Shown here: positions 8,252 to 18,503 of the stretch, in pieces
Position numbering within the stretch: the stretch's first letter is position 1
Layout of the letters: every line of letters begins with the position of its first letter
Source of the DNA: UBA1952 sp965246905
GTDB taxonomy: Bacteria > Bacteroidota > Bacteroidia > Chitinophagales > Chitinophagaceae
Length of the DNA stretch: 64,000 nucleotides
Reading direction: 5' to 3'
NCBI GenBank assembly: GCA_965246905.1
Contig: CBDFFZ010000028.1
Coordinates: 29,396-93,395, forward strand
The notes under the pieces: model-generated
Told to the model about the DNA's origin: nothing
What the model saw: only the letters and a program-made list of their open reading frames with translations
The model's database searches: none
Program-made: the position numbers and the translations under genes

Positions 8252-9160
8252 ATGCAGGCTCCCACTTTTTACCACACTACCGTCCTTTTAGAGGAAGCTG
8301 TCGCCGGTTTGGCTATTAAATCCAACGGCGTTTATGTAGATGCCACCTTTGGCGGCGGCGGGCACAGCAGGGAAATTTTAAAAACCCTGGGGCCGAAAGG
8401 AAAGCTATTTGCCTTCGATCAAGACGCTGATGCCTGGCGTAATAAGCCGGATGATGCCCGGATCATCGCCATTACCGAAAACTTCCGCTATATGCGCCGT
8501 TTCCTGCGCCTTCATGGCCATGAGCAGGTTGATGGCATTCTTGCAGATCTTGGAGTAAGCTCCTGGCAGTTTGATACGGCGGAACGCGGCTTTTCCACCC
8601 GCTTCGATGGCCCGCTGGATATGCGCATGGACAACCGCATGGAAAAAACGGCTGCGCATGTGCTTAGCACTTATTCGGAGAAAGAGCTGCACCGCATTTT
8701 TGAACAGTACGGCGAGGTGCGCAATTCGCGCGAACTGGCCAAATATATAACCACACACCGCGGCGGCTCAAAGCTGGCGGATATAGACAGCCTGAAATCG
8801 CTCATCACACCGATCATGAAAGGCAACCCTGCCAAGTATCTCGCGCAGCTTTTTCAGGCGCTGCGCATTGAAGTGAATGAAGAGTTGGACGTGCTGAAGG
8901 AATTTTTAACGCAAAGCCCGGCATGTTTGAAACCGGGCGGAAGGCTCAGCATAATCTCCTTTCACTCGCTGGAGGACCGCCTGGTAAAAACATTTATGAA
9001 AGGGGGGATGTGGGAGATAGCACTGGATGATTTTGGCCGCCCTACTGCCAGCCAAGTGCTAAAACCGATGAATGCTAAGCCTATTGAGCCAACTGAAGAA
9101 GAAATAGCCGCAAACCCACGTAGCCGCAGCGCCCGCCTGCGTATAGCCGAAAAATTATGA
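8252..9160 (+). CDS. rsmH: 16S rRNA (cytosine-1402 N4)-methyltransferase
   Basis: RsmH (MraW) methylates C1402 of 16S rRNA at N4 using S-adenosylmethionine. The 302-residue protein starts with the typical HTTVLLEEAV and has the SAM-binding DATFGGGGHS near residue 30. It also has the family motifs DLGVSSWQFD, RGFSTRFDGPLDMRMD and SIISFHSLEDRLVK. Length and order are standard. The last codons overlap the next gene by 4 bp (ATGA), indicating translational coupling. Confidence 0.97.
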   Translation: MQAPTFYHTTVLLEEAVAGLAIKSNGVYVDATFGGGGHSREILKTLGPKGKLFAFDQDADAWRNKPDDARIIAITENFRYMRRFLRLHGHEQVDGILADLGVSSWQFDTAERGFSTRFDGPLDMRMDNRMEKTAAHVLSTYSEKELHRIFEQYGEVRNSRELAKYITTHRGGSKLADIDSLKSLITPIMKGNPAKYLAQLFQALRIEVNEELDVLKEFLTQSPACLKPGGRLSIISFHSLEDRLVKTFMKGGMWEIALDDFGRPTASQVLKPMNAKPIEPTEEEIAANPRSRSARLRIAEKL

Positions 9161-9537
9161 GCAAAGCGCAGCCTATAGAAAATCCGCCACAGGCACCAGT
9201 ACCGGAGATCATTACTCCGGCGCAGCGTATCCGTGCCGACTGGAAAGCATTGGTAAACAGGCTTACTTATAAAGGCATTGTAAATAATGTGCCGTTTGTA
9301 GCCTTCGTAGCGTTGCTCTGCATTATCTATATAGCTAATAACCACCGCGCAGTGGAAACACAACGGGAGTTGAATAAGGACCAGCAAATACTGAAGGAGC
9401 TCAATTGGCGCAAAAATGATATCCGGAACCGGTTGATGAATGCAGGAATGGAAACGGAAATGATCAAAAGGGGTGAGGCACAGGGCCTGAAACCTTTACT
9501 GCTGCCAGCTTACAGTATTGTAGTTGACAGTATATAG
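9157..9537 (+). CDS. ftsL: FtsL-like division protein
   Basis: The 126-residue protein has a proline-rich cytoplasmic N-terminus, one membrane helix (about 46-63, VPFVAFVALLCIIYIANN) and a short periplasmic coiled coil (about 65-95). This is the FtsL layout, and it sits in the FtsL position between rsmH and ftsI. Sequence identity to proteobacterial FtsL is low, so the call rests on topology and position. FtsL forms the FtsQLB complex that activates septal peptidoglycan synthesis. It overlaps rsmH by 4 bp. Confidence 0.78.
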   Translation: MSKAQPIENPPQAPVPEIITPAQRIRADWKALVNRLTYKGIVNNVPFVAFVALLCIIYIANNHRAVETQRELNKDQQILKELNWRKNDIRNRLMNAGMETEMIKRGEAQGLKPLLLPAYSIVVDSI

Positions 9538-9618
9538 ATCAATGCGGAAAGACAAACGAGACGCTTAGGAGTTAAATTTATTACACATTATTATATAATC
9601 ACATTTGCACATTAAGAA

Positions 9619-11733
9619 GTGAATATTAAGAAAGACATACGGTTCCGAGTTTACGTTGCCTTCACCTGCATCTGCCTGCTGGGGCTTGCCATTATTTTAA
9701 AGGCGGCATCTATCCAGATGAAAGATGGAGCAGAGCTGCGCAGGCAGGCTTTCAATATGCACATGCGCACGGATACCATGTTTGCAGAGCGCGGCAATAT
9801 TTATACAGAAGACGGTCATCTGCTTTGCTCCTCAATCCCGCAGTTTGATATTCACCTTGATTTCAGTGTCCTTAAAAAGGATACTTTTTATAAATACGTA
9901 GATACATTGTCGCTGGCGGTAAGCGCCATACTGCAGGCAAAAACTGCCGCTGCCTATAGGGCTGAATTCATACAGGCTTATGAGGATACCAGCCGCTATT
10001 ATTTTTTAAGCAAGAATACACCTTATGATCGTTATCAGGCCCTGCGCAGCCTTCCCGTTTTTAAGAAAGGAAAGCGCAAAGGCGGATTCATCGCCGAGTC
10101 CAAGATCAAGCGTATCAATCCGTATGATATGCTGGCAAAGCGTACGATAGGGCTATGGCGGATGAATGCGCAATCTGTAGGCCTTGAAGCCACTTATGAT
10201 AGCGTGCTCCAGGGCGATAATGGCCACCGCATCGTGCAGAAAATGACCGGCGGCGTGGAAGTGCCCATCGAGGGCTCCGAAACAGACCCGCAGAATGGCT
10301 ATGATATTGTATCGACCCTCGATCTCGGTATTCAGAATGTAGCCGAGCATTCCCTGCAAAGCATCCTGCAACAATATGAATGCCTTAATGGTACCGCTAT
10401 TGTTATGGAAGTACAAACCGGCAAGATCCGCGCAATGGTAAACCTGGGCCGCAATATGGAAACCGGCGAGTATGCAGAAGACCAGAACTATGCGATGATG
10501 CGCGCAGAACCAGGCTCAACCTTTAAGCTGATGACTTTGCTATCCCTGCTCAATGATGGTTATATCAATGTGGATGACAATGTTGATTGCCATAACGGGG
10601 CCTACCAGTTTGGAAAACGCACGATGCATGACTCACATCATGGTCTGGGTACCATGCCAATCTGGAAAGCCTATGCACATTCTTCCAACGTCGGCATGGC
10701 TTACCTCGCTTACACCCATTATTTCAAGGATCCGGAAAAATATGTAAAGCATCTTGAGGATTTTGGTATCGATCAGCGCACGGGCATAGACATTCTGGGC
10801 GAGCAGAAACCGGAGATGATCAAGCCGGGCTCTAAAGACTGGAACACAATTGCCACCCTTCCCTGGATGGCTACCGGATATGGTGTGCTGATAACGCCGC
10901 TGCGCACCTGCATGATGTATAATGCCATTGCAAACGGCGGCCGCCTGATGAAGCCCTACCTGATCTCATCCATACAGGAATATGGTAAGGACATACGCAG
11001 GTTTGAGCCGACCGTGCTTAACGAACATCTGGGCGATAGCAGCACGATTGCACAGCTACAGAAATGCATGAAAGAAGTAGTGCTGGACGGAACCGGTAAA
11101 GGCATCAGATCGCCACACTACGAGATTGCCGGAAAGACAGGAACGGCGCAGGTAGCGGATAAGATCGGTGGCCGCTGGTATGGCTATAAGGATGGCGTTT
11201 ACCAGGGCTCCTTCGTAGGGTTTTTCCCGGCAAACAAGCCGCGCTATACGATGATGGTGATGATCCGTACTAAGCCACATGCCGGCGCTTATTATGGTGG
11301 CGCTATTGCCGCACCGGTGTTCCGTATGATCTCCGATAAGATCTTTGCCACGGGCATGGGCTCCTGGGGCGGCCCGCTGGATAGTATCGCAGCAAACAGC
11401 CCAAAGCAATTGTATGGACGCCAGGCTACCGGCGCGAGCTATGAACTATTGCTGCAATCACTGGGTATGAAAGTGCAGCAGCATGCCGCCCGCAAAACAA
11501 GCATCGCGCAGCTAAGCCTCGACTCCAACAAAAATATCTCCCTTAAAGAAAAGCCGGTGATCAAAGGCATTATACCGGATGTAACCGGTATGGGCCTACG
11601 CGATGCTGTTTATATTCTGGAGAATGAAGGCCTGCATGTGCAGATACAGGGCAGCGGTACCGTACAGGTACAATCCATTGCACCGGGTGTGCCGTCCGTA
11701 AAAGGGCAATCCATCATCTTACAACTCAGCTAA
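9619..11733 (+). CDS. ftsI: Peptidoglycan transpeptidase PBP3/FtsI with PASTA domain
   Basis: This is the septal class B penicillin-binding protein. The 704-residue sequence has an N-terminal membrane anchor (about 11-30), a pedestal domain and the transpeptidase domain with nucleophile S300 in GSTFK (S300, K303), SSN at 355-357 and KTG at 506-508. A single PASTA domain closes the protein (about 645-704), a feature of Bacteroidota FtsI that is missing from the E. coli enzyme. The start is GTG; no upstream ATG fits. It lies 81 bp after the ftsL-like gene and 8 bp before murE. The spacing may hold an internal promoter, as CACATTTG lies just upstream (one mismatch to TAnnTTTG). Confidence 0.95.
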   Translation: MNIKKDIRFRVYVAFTCICLLGLAIILKAASIQMKDGAELRRQAFNMHMRTDTMFAERGNIYTEDGHLLCSSIPQFDIHLDFSVLKKDTFYKYVDTLSLAVSAILQAKTAAAYRAEFIQAYEDTSRYYFLSKNTPYDRYQALRSLPVFKKGKRKGGFIAESKIKRINPYDMLAKRTIGLWRMNAQSVGLEATYDSVLQGDNGHRIVQKMTGGVEVPIEGSETDPQNGYDIVSTLDLGIQNVAEHSLQSILQQYECLNGTAIVMEVQTGKIRAMVNLGRNMETGEYAEDQNYAMMRAEPGSTFKLMTLLSLLNDGYINVDDNVDCHNGAYQFGKRTMHDSHHGLGTMPIWKAYAHSSNVGMAYLAYTHYFKDPEKYVKHLEDFGIDQRTGIDILGEQKPEMIKPGSKDWNTIATLPWMATGYGVLITPLRTCMMYNAIANGGRLMKPYLISSIQEYGKDIRRFEPTVLNEHLGDSSTIAQLQKCMKEVVLDGTGKGIRSPHYEIAGKTGTAQVADKIGGRWYGYKDGVYQGSFVGFFPANKPRYTMMVMIRTKPHAGAYYGGAIAAPVFRMISDKIFATGMGSWGGPLDSIAANSPKQLYGRQATGASYELLLQSLGMKVQQHAARKTSIAQLSLDSNKNISLKEKPVIKGIIPDVTGMGLRDAVYILENEGLHVQIQGSGTVQVQSIAPGVPSVKGQSIILQLS

Positions 11734-11741
11734 ACAATACG

Positions 11742-13208
11742 ATGCTTACGCTTAAAGACATACTGGTAAATGTACAGCCGCTGCAAGTGGTTGGCGCCAC
11801 CGGTATGGAGATAGCCGGGCTGGAGATTGATTCGCGCAGAATAACGGCTGGTTCAGTATTTATTGCAGTGAGCGGCACCACGGTAAACGGGCATGATTAT
11901 ATAACCAAAGCCATTGAGCTCGGGGCATTCGCGATTATCTGCGATACATTGCCTCATGCTCTGCAGGATGATATCACCTATGTGCAGGTAAAAGATACCG
12001 ACATCGCAGCCGGGCAGATGGCCGATGCCTTTTTCGGCTCGCCTTCTGCTTCCATCAAGGTGATAGGAATTACCGGTACTAACGGTAAAACTACCGTAGC
12101 AACCTTGCTGTTTCGCCTGTTTGAAAGCCTGGGCTATAAGTGCGGACTGATCTCTACTGTACAAAACCACATTCTCGATAAGGTCGAAACGGCTACACAT
12201 ACTACGCCTGATGCTATTTCCATTCAGCGCCTTCTGGCGAGGATGAAAGATGCTGGATGCACTCATGTATTTATGGAAGTAAGCTCCCATGCAATACATC
12301 AGCGCCGCATTGAAGGGCTGCGCTTTGCAGGAGGAGTATTTACGAACATCACACACGACCACCTTGATTATCATAAGACATTTGATGAGTATATCCGGGT
12401 AAAGAAAGCTTTCTTCGACGGCCTGCCCGAAGGCGCATTTGCACTAACGAATGCGGACGATAAGCGCGGCGCGGTGATGCTTCAGAATACGGTGGCTATG
12501 AAAGCGGCTTACAGCCTTCGTACACCTGCTACCATTAAGGGAAAAGTTTTAGAGAACAACCTGACCGGATTGATCTTGGATATCAACGGGCTCGAAGTGC
12601 ATTGCAGGCTCATAGGAATCTTCAACGCGTACAACCTGCTTGCTGTATATGGAGTAGCCGTGCTATTGGGTGAGGATAAAATGGAAGTGCTCGCAAAGCT
12701 GAGCAACCTGCAGGGCGCGCCGGGCCGCTTTGAAACTTACCTGTCTCCAAAAGATAAAGTGCTGGGCATTGTGGATTATGCACATACTCCGGATGCGCTG
12801 ATCAATGTGTTGGCGACGATCAATCAATTGCGCACGGGTGGCCAGCAGGTGATCAGCGTAGTTGGCTGCGGCGGCGACCGTGATACTACCAAGCGCCCCA
12901 TTATGGCCCAGGTAGCCTGTGAGCACAGCGATAAGGCAGTGCTTACAGCAGACAATCCGCGCAGCGAAAACCCTGACGATATTCTGAATGATATGGAAGC
13001 CGGCCTGAACCCTACACAGCGCCGTAAGGCCCTGCGGATAGCTGACAGGAAAGAGGCGATCAGAACCGCCTGTATGCTCGCGCAGCCCGGCGACATAGTG
13101 TTGGTGGCAGGTAAAGGACATGAAGATTACCAGGAGATCAAAGGTGTTAAATATCCATTCGATGACCGTAAAGTGCTCACTCAATTATTTGAGGCTCTTG
13201 ACAGATGA
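11742..13208 (+). CDS. murE: UDP-MurNAc-L-Ala-D-Glu:meso-diaminopimelate ligase
   Basis: MurE adds the third stem-peptide residue to UDP-MurNAc-dipeptide in the cytoplasm at the cost of ATP. The 488-residue protein has the ATP-binding loop TGTNGKTT at 111-118, the HTTPDA motif and the C-terminal DNPRSEN motif. The DNPR form marks enzymes that use meso-diaminopimelate rather than lysine, so the organism should have DAP-type peptidoglycan. Domain order and length are normal. It is tightly linked to ftsI upstream. Confidence 0.96.
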   Translation: MLTLKDILVNVQPLQVVGATGMEIAGLEIDSRRITAGSVFIAVSGTTVNGHDYITKAIELGAFAIICDTLPHALQDDITYVQVKDTDIAAGQMADAFFGSPSASIKVIGITGTNGKTTVATLLFRLFESLGYKCGLISTVQNHILDKVETATHTTPDAISIQRLLARMKDAGCTHVFMEVSSHAIHQRRIEGLRFAGGVFTNITHDHLDYHKTFDEYIRVKKAFFDGLPEGAFALTNADDKRGAVMLQNTVAMKAAYSLRTPATIKGKVLENNLTGLILDINGLEVHCRLIGIFNAYNLLAVYGVAVLLGEDKMEVLAKLSNLQGAPGRFETYLSPKDKVLGIVDYAHTPDALINVLATINQLRTGGQQVISVVGCGGDRDTTKRPIMAQVACEHSDKAVLTADNPRSENPDDILNDMEAGLNPTQRRKALRIADRKEAIRTACMLAQPGDIVLVAGKGHEDYQEIKGVKYPFDDRKVLTQLFEALDR

Positions 13209-13270
13209 TCTACACAGACAACTTAACTACTTAATTACGCAGCTAACCGCTCATCAACTAAATAACACCA

Positions 13271-14542
13271 GTGCTTTACTACCTCTTCACCTATCTGCGC
13301 GATCATTTTCATCTCTTCGGGGCCGGGGTATTCTATTACATTACTTTCCGCGTAGCACTGGCCATTATACTTTCTCTGGTTATCACAACAGTGTTGGGTA
13401 AAAGTCTCATTCGCTTTCTTCAGAAAAAACAGATTGGCGAAACAGTGCGCGATCTGGGATTGCAGGGCGAGAAAGCAAAGCATGGCACACCTACAATGGG
13501 CGGCATCATTATCCTTGCGGCCATACTCATCCCAACGCTGCTGTTTGCCCGGGTTATGAATGTGTATATCGTGCTGATGCTGGTGAGCACCTTATGGCTT
13601 GGGCTGGTTGGTTTTCTGGATGATTATATCAAAGTATTCAGGAAGAATAAGGAAGGGCTTGCAGGCAGATTCAAGATTCTCGGGCAGATCGGGCTGGGCA
13701 TAATTATCGGCACCACGATGTACTACAACAAAAATGTGGTTACAAGCCGTGAAGTGGTAGCTGGTAAAGCGCCGATCTACAATGCTACGGAAAGGGTAAT
13801 TGTCCGGCCTTTTCCGAGGAAGGATGAAGATGGCAGAGTTCATGACTACGTGCAGGTGCAGAGCGCCGTTACTACGGTGCCTTTTACCAAAACACATGAG
13901 CTGAGCTATTCCAAAATTGCCGGCAGTCTGGGCTACAGCGCTGTAAAATGGACAACCCCGCTTATCTATATCCTCTTTGTAACGCTCATTATAGTAGCTG
14001 TATCCAACGGGGCAAATCTTACGGATGGGATCGATGGGCTGGCTACAGGCGTTTCTGCTATTGCAGGCATCTGCCTGGGCGTGTTTGCCTATGTATCGGG
14101 CAACTATGTTTTTGCCAATTATCTCGGCATAATGCATATCCCCAACCTTGGGGAGCTGTCCATATTTATCGGTGCTTTTGTAGGAGCGTGTGTTGGCTTT
14201 CTCTGGTACAATGCTTTCCCGGCGCAGGTGTTTATGGGCGATACCGGATCGCTTGCACTTGGCGGCATTCTGGCTTCGCTCGCCATCATTGTGCGCAAGG
14301 AATTGCTGATCCCTATTATCTGCGGGATCTTTCTCGTTGAGAACCTGAGCGTGGTAATACAGGTAGCCTGGTTCAAGCATACGAAGCGGAAATATGGAGA
14401 AGGCCGGCGGATTTTTCTCATGTCGCCGCTGCACCACCACTACCAGAAGCTGGGCTATCATGAGAGCAAGATCGTAACGCGCTTTTGGATTGTAGGTATT
14501 CTGCTGGCGGTGTTCAGCATCGTGACTTTGAAATTGCAGTAA
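13271..14542 (+). CDS. mraY: Phospho-N-acetylmuramoyl-pentapeptide transferase
   Basis: MraY transfers phospho-MurNAc-pentapeptide to undecaprenyl phosphate, making lipid I at the cytoplasmic face of the membrane. The 423-residue protein has about ten membrane helices and the family motifs GTPTMGGI, NLTDGIDGLA, the acidic MGDTGSLALGG and the histidine cluster HHHYQKLG. A polar insertion at about residues 150-215 makes it longer than the E. coli enzyme, as is usual in Bacteroidota. The start is GTG at 13271 with no clear ribosome site. Confidence 0.95.
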   Translation: MLYYLFTYLRDHFHLFGAGVFYYITFRVALAIILSLVITTVLGKSLIRFLQKKQIGETVRDLGLQGEKAKHGTPTMGGIIILAAILIPTLLFARVMNVYIVLMLVSTLWLGLVGFLDDYIKVFRKNKEGLAGRFKILGQIGLGIIIGTTMYYNKNVVTSREVVAGKAPIYNATERVIVRPFPRKDEDGRVHDYVQVQSAVTTVPFTKTHELSYSKIAGSLGYSAVKWTTPLIYILFVTLIIVAVSNGANLTDGIDGLATGVSAIAGICLGVFAYVSGNYVFANYLGIMHIPNLGELSIFIGAFVGACVGFLWYNAFPAQVFMGDTGSLALGGILASLAIIVRKELLIPIICGIFLVENLSVVIQVAWFKHTKRKYGEGRRIFLMSPLHHHYQKLGYHESKIVTRFWIVGILLAVFSIVTLKLQ

Positions 14543-14656
14543 TTAATTGATTAGATACAGCACATAGTAAAAGCTGAATAAAGAGAGAAGGTACAAGAGT
14601 GCGACGCAACGGATGCTGAATAGCCCTTCCACTGCCGGAAACAAAAAAGAAACAAC

Positions 14657-16015
14657 ATGAACAACGACACTTCAAAAAAGCTGATTGTGCTTGGCGCCGG
14701 GGAAAGCGGTGTGGGCGCGGCACTGCTGGGCAGCCGGCAAGGGTGGGATGTGTTTGTGAGCGATGGCGGCACATTAAAAGAAAGCTATAAGGCAGACCTG
14801 CAGCGCGAAGGAATTTTATTTGAGGAAGGTGGCCATACGGCAGATAAAATACTCGGGGCTGATTGCATTGTGAAAAGCCCCGGCATCCCGGAGAAAGCGG
14901 AGATGATGAAAGCTGTGCGCAAGGCGGGGATTGAGGTGTGCAGCGAGATCGAGTTCGGATTCCGCTATGTAGGCGATGGCAAAATTATCGCTATTACCGG
15001 CAGCAACGGGAAAAGCACCACTACAGTTCTTACCTATCATTTACTCAAAGATGCGGGCTGCGATGTGAGCATGGTAGGCAATATTGGCTACAGTTTTGCG
15101 CGGCAGCTCTGGGACCGCCCAACCGAGTGGTACGTGATGGAGGTGAGCTCTTTTCAGCTCGATGATATCAAGCGTTTTCGTCCGGCAATCGCGGTGATTC
15201 TCAATATTACCCCAGATCACCTTGACCGCTATGACTACCAGTTTGAAAAATACGTTGCTTCGAAATTCAGGATCACAGCCAATCAGGATGAAGAAGATCA
15301 TTTAATAATAAACCGGGATGATGAGGTGATCACGAATTATCTGGCATCGCACCCTACTCACGCAAATACAATTTACATCACCATGAAAGAGCAGAATATA
15401 CCACAGGCAGGAGCTTACATAAAGGGCGAGGATATGCACCTGAACTACGGTGGCGAGGAAACAAAAATACCTTTAAACGACCTTATCCTACAGGGCAGGC
15501 ATAACCAATATAACAGCATGGCAGCGGGCATATCGGCACGTGTGGCGGGCATCCGCAGTGAAGCAATACGCGAAAGCTTTAACTCTTTCGAAGGGCTGGA
15601 GCATCGCTTAGAGCATGTGGCCAATGTGCGCGGGGTGGATTTTATCAACGACAGCAAGGCTACAAATATGAACTCCGTATGGTATGCGCTGGAAAGCATG
15701 AAGCAGCCTACGATCCTCATTCTTGGTGGCCAGGATAAAGGGAATGACTATGAAGAGATCATGGAGCTGGTAAAGGAAAAGGTAAAAGCGATTGTTTGCC
15801 TCGGGCTTAATAACGAGCCGATCCATGCAGCATTCGATGGCGTAGTAGCGGATATAAAAGATGCGCAAAGCGCTGTAAGCGCTGTTGAAGCGGCTTATGC
15901 TTTTGCAGAGGAAGGCGATGTGATTTTGCTTTCACCGGCGTGTGCATCCTTCGATATTTTTAAGAATTACGAAGACCGGGGCCTTCAATTTAAGGAAGCT
16001 GTAAATGCGCTTTAA
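14657..16015 (+). CDS. murD: UDP-MurNAc-L-alanine:D-glutamate ligase
   Basis: MurD adds D-glutamate to UDP-MurNAc-L-alanine. The 452-residue product has the N-terminal uridine-binding fold (LGAGESGVGAALLG), the ATP loop GSNGKSTTT near residue 115 and a C-terminal Rossmann-like domain with GGQDKGNDY and SPACASFDIFKNYEDRG. It starts with ATG, 114 bp after mraY. I see no terminator in that gap and treat it as part of the operon. Confidence 0.96.
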   Translation: MNNDTSKKLIVLGAGESGVGAALLGSRQGWDVFVSDGGTLKESYKADLQREGILFEEGGHTADKILGADCIVKSPGIPEKAEMMKAVRKAGIEVCSEIEFGFRYVGDGKIIAITGSNGKSTTTVLTYHLLKDAGCDVSMVGNIGYSFARQLWDRPTEWYVMEVSSFQLDDIKRFRPAIAVILNITPDHLDRYDYQFEKYVASKFRITANQDEEDHLIINRDDEVITNYLASHPTHANTIYITMKEQNIPQAGAYIKGEDMHLNYGGEETKIPLNDLILQGRHNQYNSMAAGISARVAGIRSEAIRESFNSFEGLEHRLEHVANVRGVDFINDSKATNMNSVWYALESMKQPTILILGGQDKGNDYEEIMELVKEKVKAIVCLGLNNEPIHAAFDGVVADIKDAQSAVSAVEAAYAFAEEGDVILLSPACASFDIFKNYEDRGLQFKEAVNAL

Positions 16016-16035
16016 TCAGGATCAAAACGAAAAAG

Positions 16036-17292
16036 ATGCAAAAGCTGCTGGATAGAATTAAGGGAGACAAGGTAATCTGGTCTGTAGTGCTGATGTTGGC
16101 TTTCATCAGTCTGCTGGCAGTGTACTCCTCTACCCGCTCGCTTGCGTACAAGATGGATAAAAATGCCTCTTACTACCTGATGAAACAGCTGATGGTGCTG
16201 GGTTTCGGCCTGGCAATTATCTATGCGGTGCATCGGGTAAACTATACCAAGTTTGCCAAGCTCTCTGTGCTTTTTTATGTGATCTCATTACCCCTGCTTG
16301 CCTATACTTTATTGTTTGGAGCCAAGATAAACGGCGGTGCGCGCTGGATCGCGCTGCCCGGAACCGGCCTTACTTTCCAGTCGTCCGACTTTGCAAAGCT
16401 GGCCCTGTTTATGTTTCTCGCGCGGCTTTTGAGCATCAAGCAGGCTTCTATTAAAGATCTTAAGGCAGGATTCTTTCCCGTATTGCTGCCGGTATTCCTC
16501 ACCTGCGCTTTCATCGCACCAGCCAATCTTTCAACAGCGCTGATGCTGGGCGCTACCTGTTGCATTCTATTCTACGTAGGCCGCGTGCAGGTAAAGCATA
16601 TTGCCATGCTTGCTGTAGCCGGGATGATCGGCGTGGTCTTGCTCTTCGTAGTCTCTAAAGCAACGGGCTATGGCCGCGCGGCTACCTGGGAAAAACGTAT
16701 TGCCGATTTCCGGGGCGGAGGGGGTGAGGACGGCGCCAAGAAAGAGACCATCTTCCAGGTGCAGCAGGCTAAAATTGCCATTGCAAATGGCGGCATTTTT
16801 GGCCGCGGCCCGGGGCATAGTCTCCAGCGGGATTATCTGCCGGAAGCCTATTCGGATTTTATCTTCTCCAGCATTATTGAAGAATATGGTCTTGTAGGCG
16901 GCGGTGTGCTTATCCTGCTTTACTTAACTTTTTTATGGCGGAGCATTATGCTTTTCCGGCGTTGCCCCTATGCATTCGGAGCCTTTTTGGCAGTGGGTCT
17001 AAGCATTACGCTGGTATTCCAGGCCATGCTCAATATGGCGGTAAATGTGCATCTCGTACCTGTTACAGGCCTCACGCTGCCTATGGTAAGCATGGGCGGA
17101 TCATCTATCTGGTTTACGAGCATCGCCATTGGCATTGTGCTCAGCGTAAGCAGGTACGTGGATGAAATGGAAGGCAAGGGAAGCGCAGAAAAAGTAAAAG
17201 CTGTAGAAGTAGCTAGCGATAAGGCTCAGGAAGAGCCAGCGAGCGAAGCAATTAAAGAAGTAAAAGCAAAAAAACAAGCAGCATTAGCCTGA
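16036..17292 (+). CDS. ftsW: SEDS peptidoglycan glycosyltransferase FtsW
   Basis: FtsW polymerises septal glycan strands from lipid II together with FtsI. The 418-residue protein has about ten membrane helices and SEDS motifs including GGARWIALPGTGLTFQSSDFAKLA, the GRGPGHSLQRDYLPEAYSDFIF segment and GLTLPMVSMGGSS. After the last helix it carries a cytoplasmic tail of about 55 residues rich in Lys, Glu and Ala that is not needed for the fold. Position between murD and murG fits FtsW rather than RodA. Confidence 0.94.
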   Translation: MQKLLDRIKGDKVIWSVVLMLAFISLLAVYSSTRSLAYKMDKNASYYLMKQLMVLGFGLAIIYAVHRVNYTKFAKLSVLFYVISLPLLAYTLLFGAKINGGARWIALPGTGLTFQSSDFAKLALFMFLARLLSIKQASIKDLKAGFFPVLLPVFLTCAFIAPANLSTALMLGATCCILFYVGRVQVKHIAMLAVAGMIGVVLLFVVSKATGYGRAATWEKRIADFRGGGGEDGAKKETIFQVQQAKIAIANGGIFGRGPGHSLQRDYLPEAYSDFIFSSIIEEYGLVGGGVLILLYLTFLWRSIMLFRRCPYAFGAFLAVGLSITLVFQAMLNMAVNVHLVPVTGLTLPMVSMGGSSIWFTSIAIGIVLSVSRYVDEMEGKGSAEKVKAVEVASDKAQEEPASEAIKEVKAKKQAALA

Positions 17293-17317
17293 TTTCAAAT
17301 AACAAATTCCAAAAAAG

Positions 17318-18421
17318 GTGAGCACTCTACGCGTAATCATAGCAGGCGGCGGCACAGGCGGGCATATCTTCCCGGCAGTGGCGATAGGCCATGCTGTGCA
17401 GCGCTTGTCGCCAGGCGCAGAGCTGCTGTTTGTAGGGGCTTTGGGCAAGATGGAGATGGAGAAAGTGCCGCAGGAAGGGTTCAGAATTATTGGGCTGGAT
17501 ATTGCCGGTTTTAACCGCAGCTCGATGCTTAGGAACCTGATGCTGCCCTACAAAATATTAAAGAGCGCCTGGCAGTCGAGGAAAATCATTGCCGATTTCA
17601 GACCCGATGTGGTAGTTGGTGTTGGCGGCTATGCATCGTTCCCGGTAGTGAATGCAGCGCAGGGTAAAAAACTGCCCACTCTCCTCCAGGAGCAAAATTC
17701 ATTTGCAGGAAAGAGCAATAAAATCTTAGGAAAAAAAGCAAAAGCAATCTGCGTAGCCTATGCCGATATGGATCGCTTCTTCCCGAAAGAAAAAATTGTA
17801 GTAACCGGAAACCCGGTAAGGCAGGCAATTTCCGGCTCGGCAATTACCAGAGGTGAAGGACAAGCTTGGCTTGGCTTAGATGCAGCCAAAAAGACCATCC
17901 TCATAGTAGGTGGCAGCCTTGGTGCAAAATCGATCAATGAAGCGATTGATGCCGGGCTGGAAGCATTGCTGGGCGAGGATGTGCAGATCGCCTGGCAAAC
18001 CGGTAAACCTTATTATGAGCTGGCTGTGCAGCGGGCCAAAGCATTTGAGGGAAAAGTAAAAGTATTCGACTTCATCCGGCAAATGGATTATGGCTATGCC
18101 GCTGCAGACATAGTGGTATCGCGCGCAGGCGCATTAGCCATTGCGGAGCTCTGCATTGTAGGAAAGCCGGTACTGTTTGTACCCTATCCATTCGCCGCAG
18201 AAGACCACCAGACAAGCAATGCAATGGCTCTGGTAGAGCATGGAGCTGCGCAAATGGTAAAGGATGTAGATGCAAAAACAGACCTCATCCCAAAATTAAA
18301 AGCTTTGTTGAATGATGACGCAGCACAGGAAATAATGAGCACTGCCCTAAGCAAAATGGCCATCCGGGATGCAGATACAAGAATCGCGAAACAGATACTA
18401 AACTTAAAAAACAAACCATAG
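17318..18421 (+). CDS. murG: Lipid II synthase (UDP-GlcNAc transferase)
   Basis: MurG adds GlcNAc to lipid I to form lipid II at the inner face of the membrane. The 367-residue GT-B protein starts with the family motif GGGTGGHIFPA (residues 10-20). It has VVGVGGYASFP, QEQNSFAGKSNK and the UDP-sugar-binding C-terminal stretch VSRAGALAIAELCIVGKP followed by DHQTSNA. The start is GTG at 17318, preceded by AAAAAAGG. Confidence 0.96.
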   Translation: MSTLRVIIAGGGTGGHIFPAVAIGHAVQRLSPGAELLFVGALGKMEMEKVPQEGFRIIGLDIAGFNRSSMLRNLMLPYKILKSAWQSRKIIADFRPDVVVGVGGYASFPVVNAAQGKKLPTLLQEQNSFAGKSNKILGKKAKAICVAYADMDRFFPKEKIVVTGNPVRQAISGSAITRGEGQAWLGLDAAKKTILIVGGSLGAKSINEAIDAGLEALLGEDVQIAWQTGKPYYELAVQRAKAFEGKVKVFDFIRQMDYGYAAADIVVSRAGALAIAELCIVGKPVLFVPYPFAAEDHQTSNAMALVEHGAAQMVKDVDAKTDLIPKLKALLNDDAAQEIMSTALSKMAIRDADTRIAKQILNLKNKP

Positions 18422-18503
18422 AAGCAAGCCGTAAATGCTCAAACAGCATCAAACTTCATCCAACCTTTCCAACCCTTTCTAACCGCATCCAACATCGTAC
18501 AAA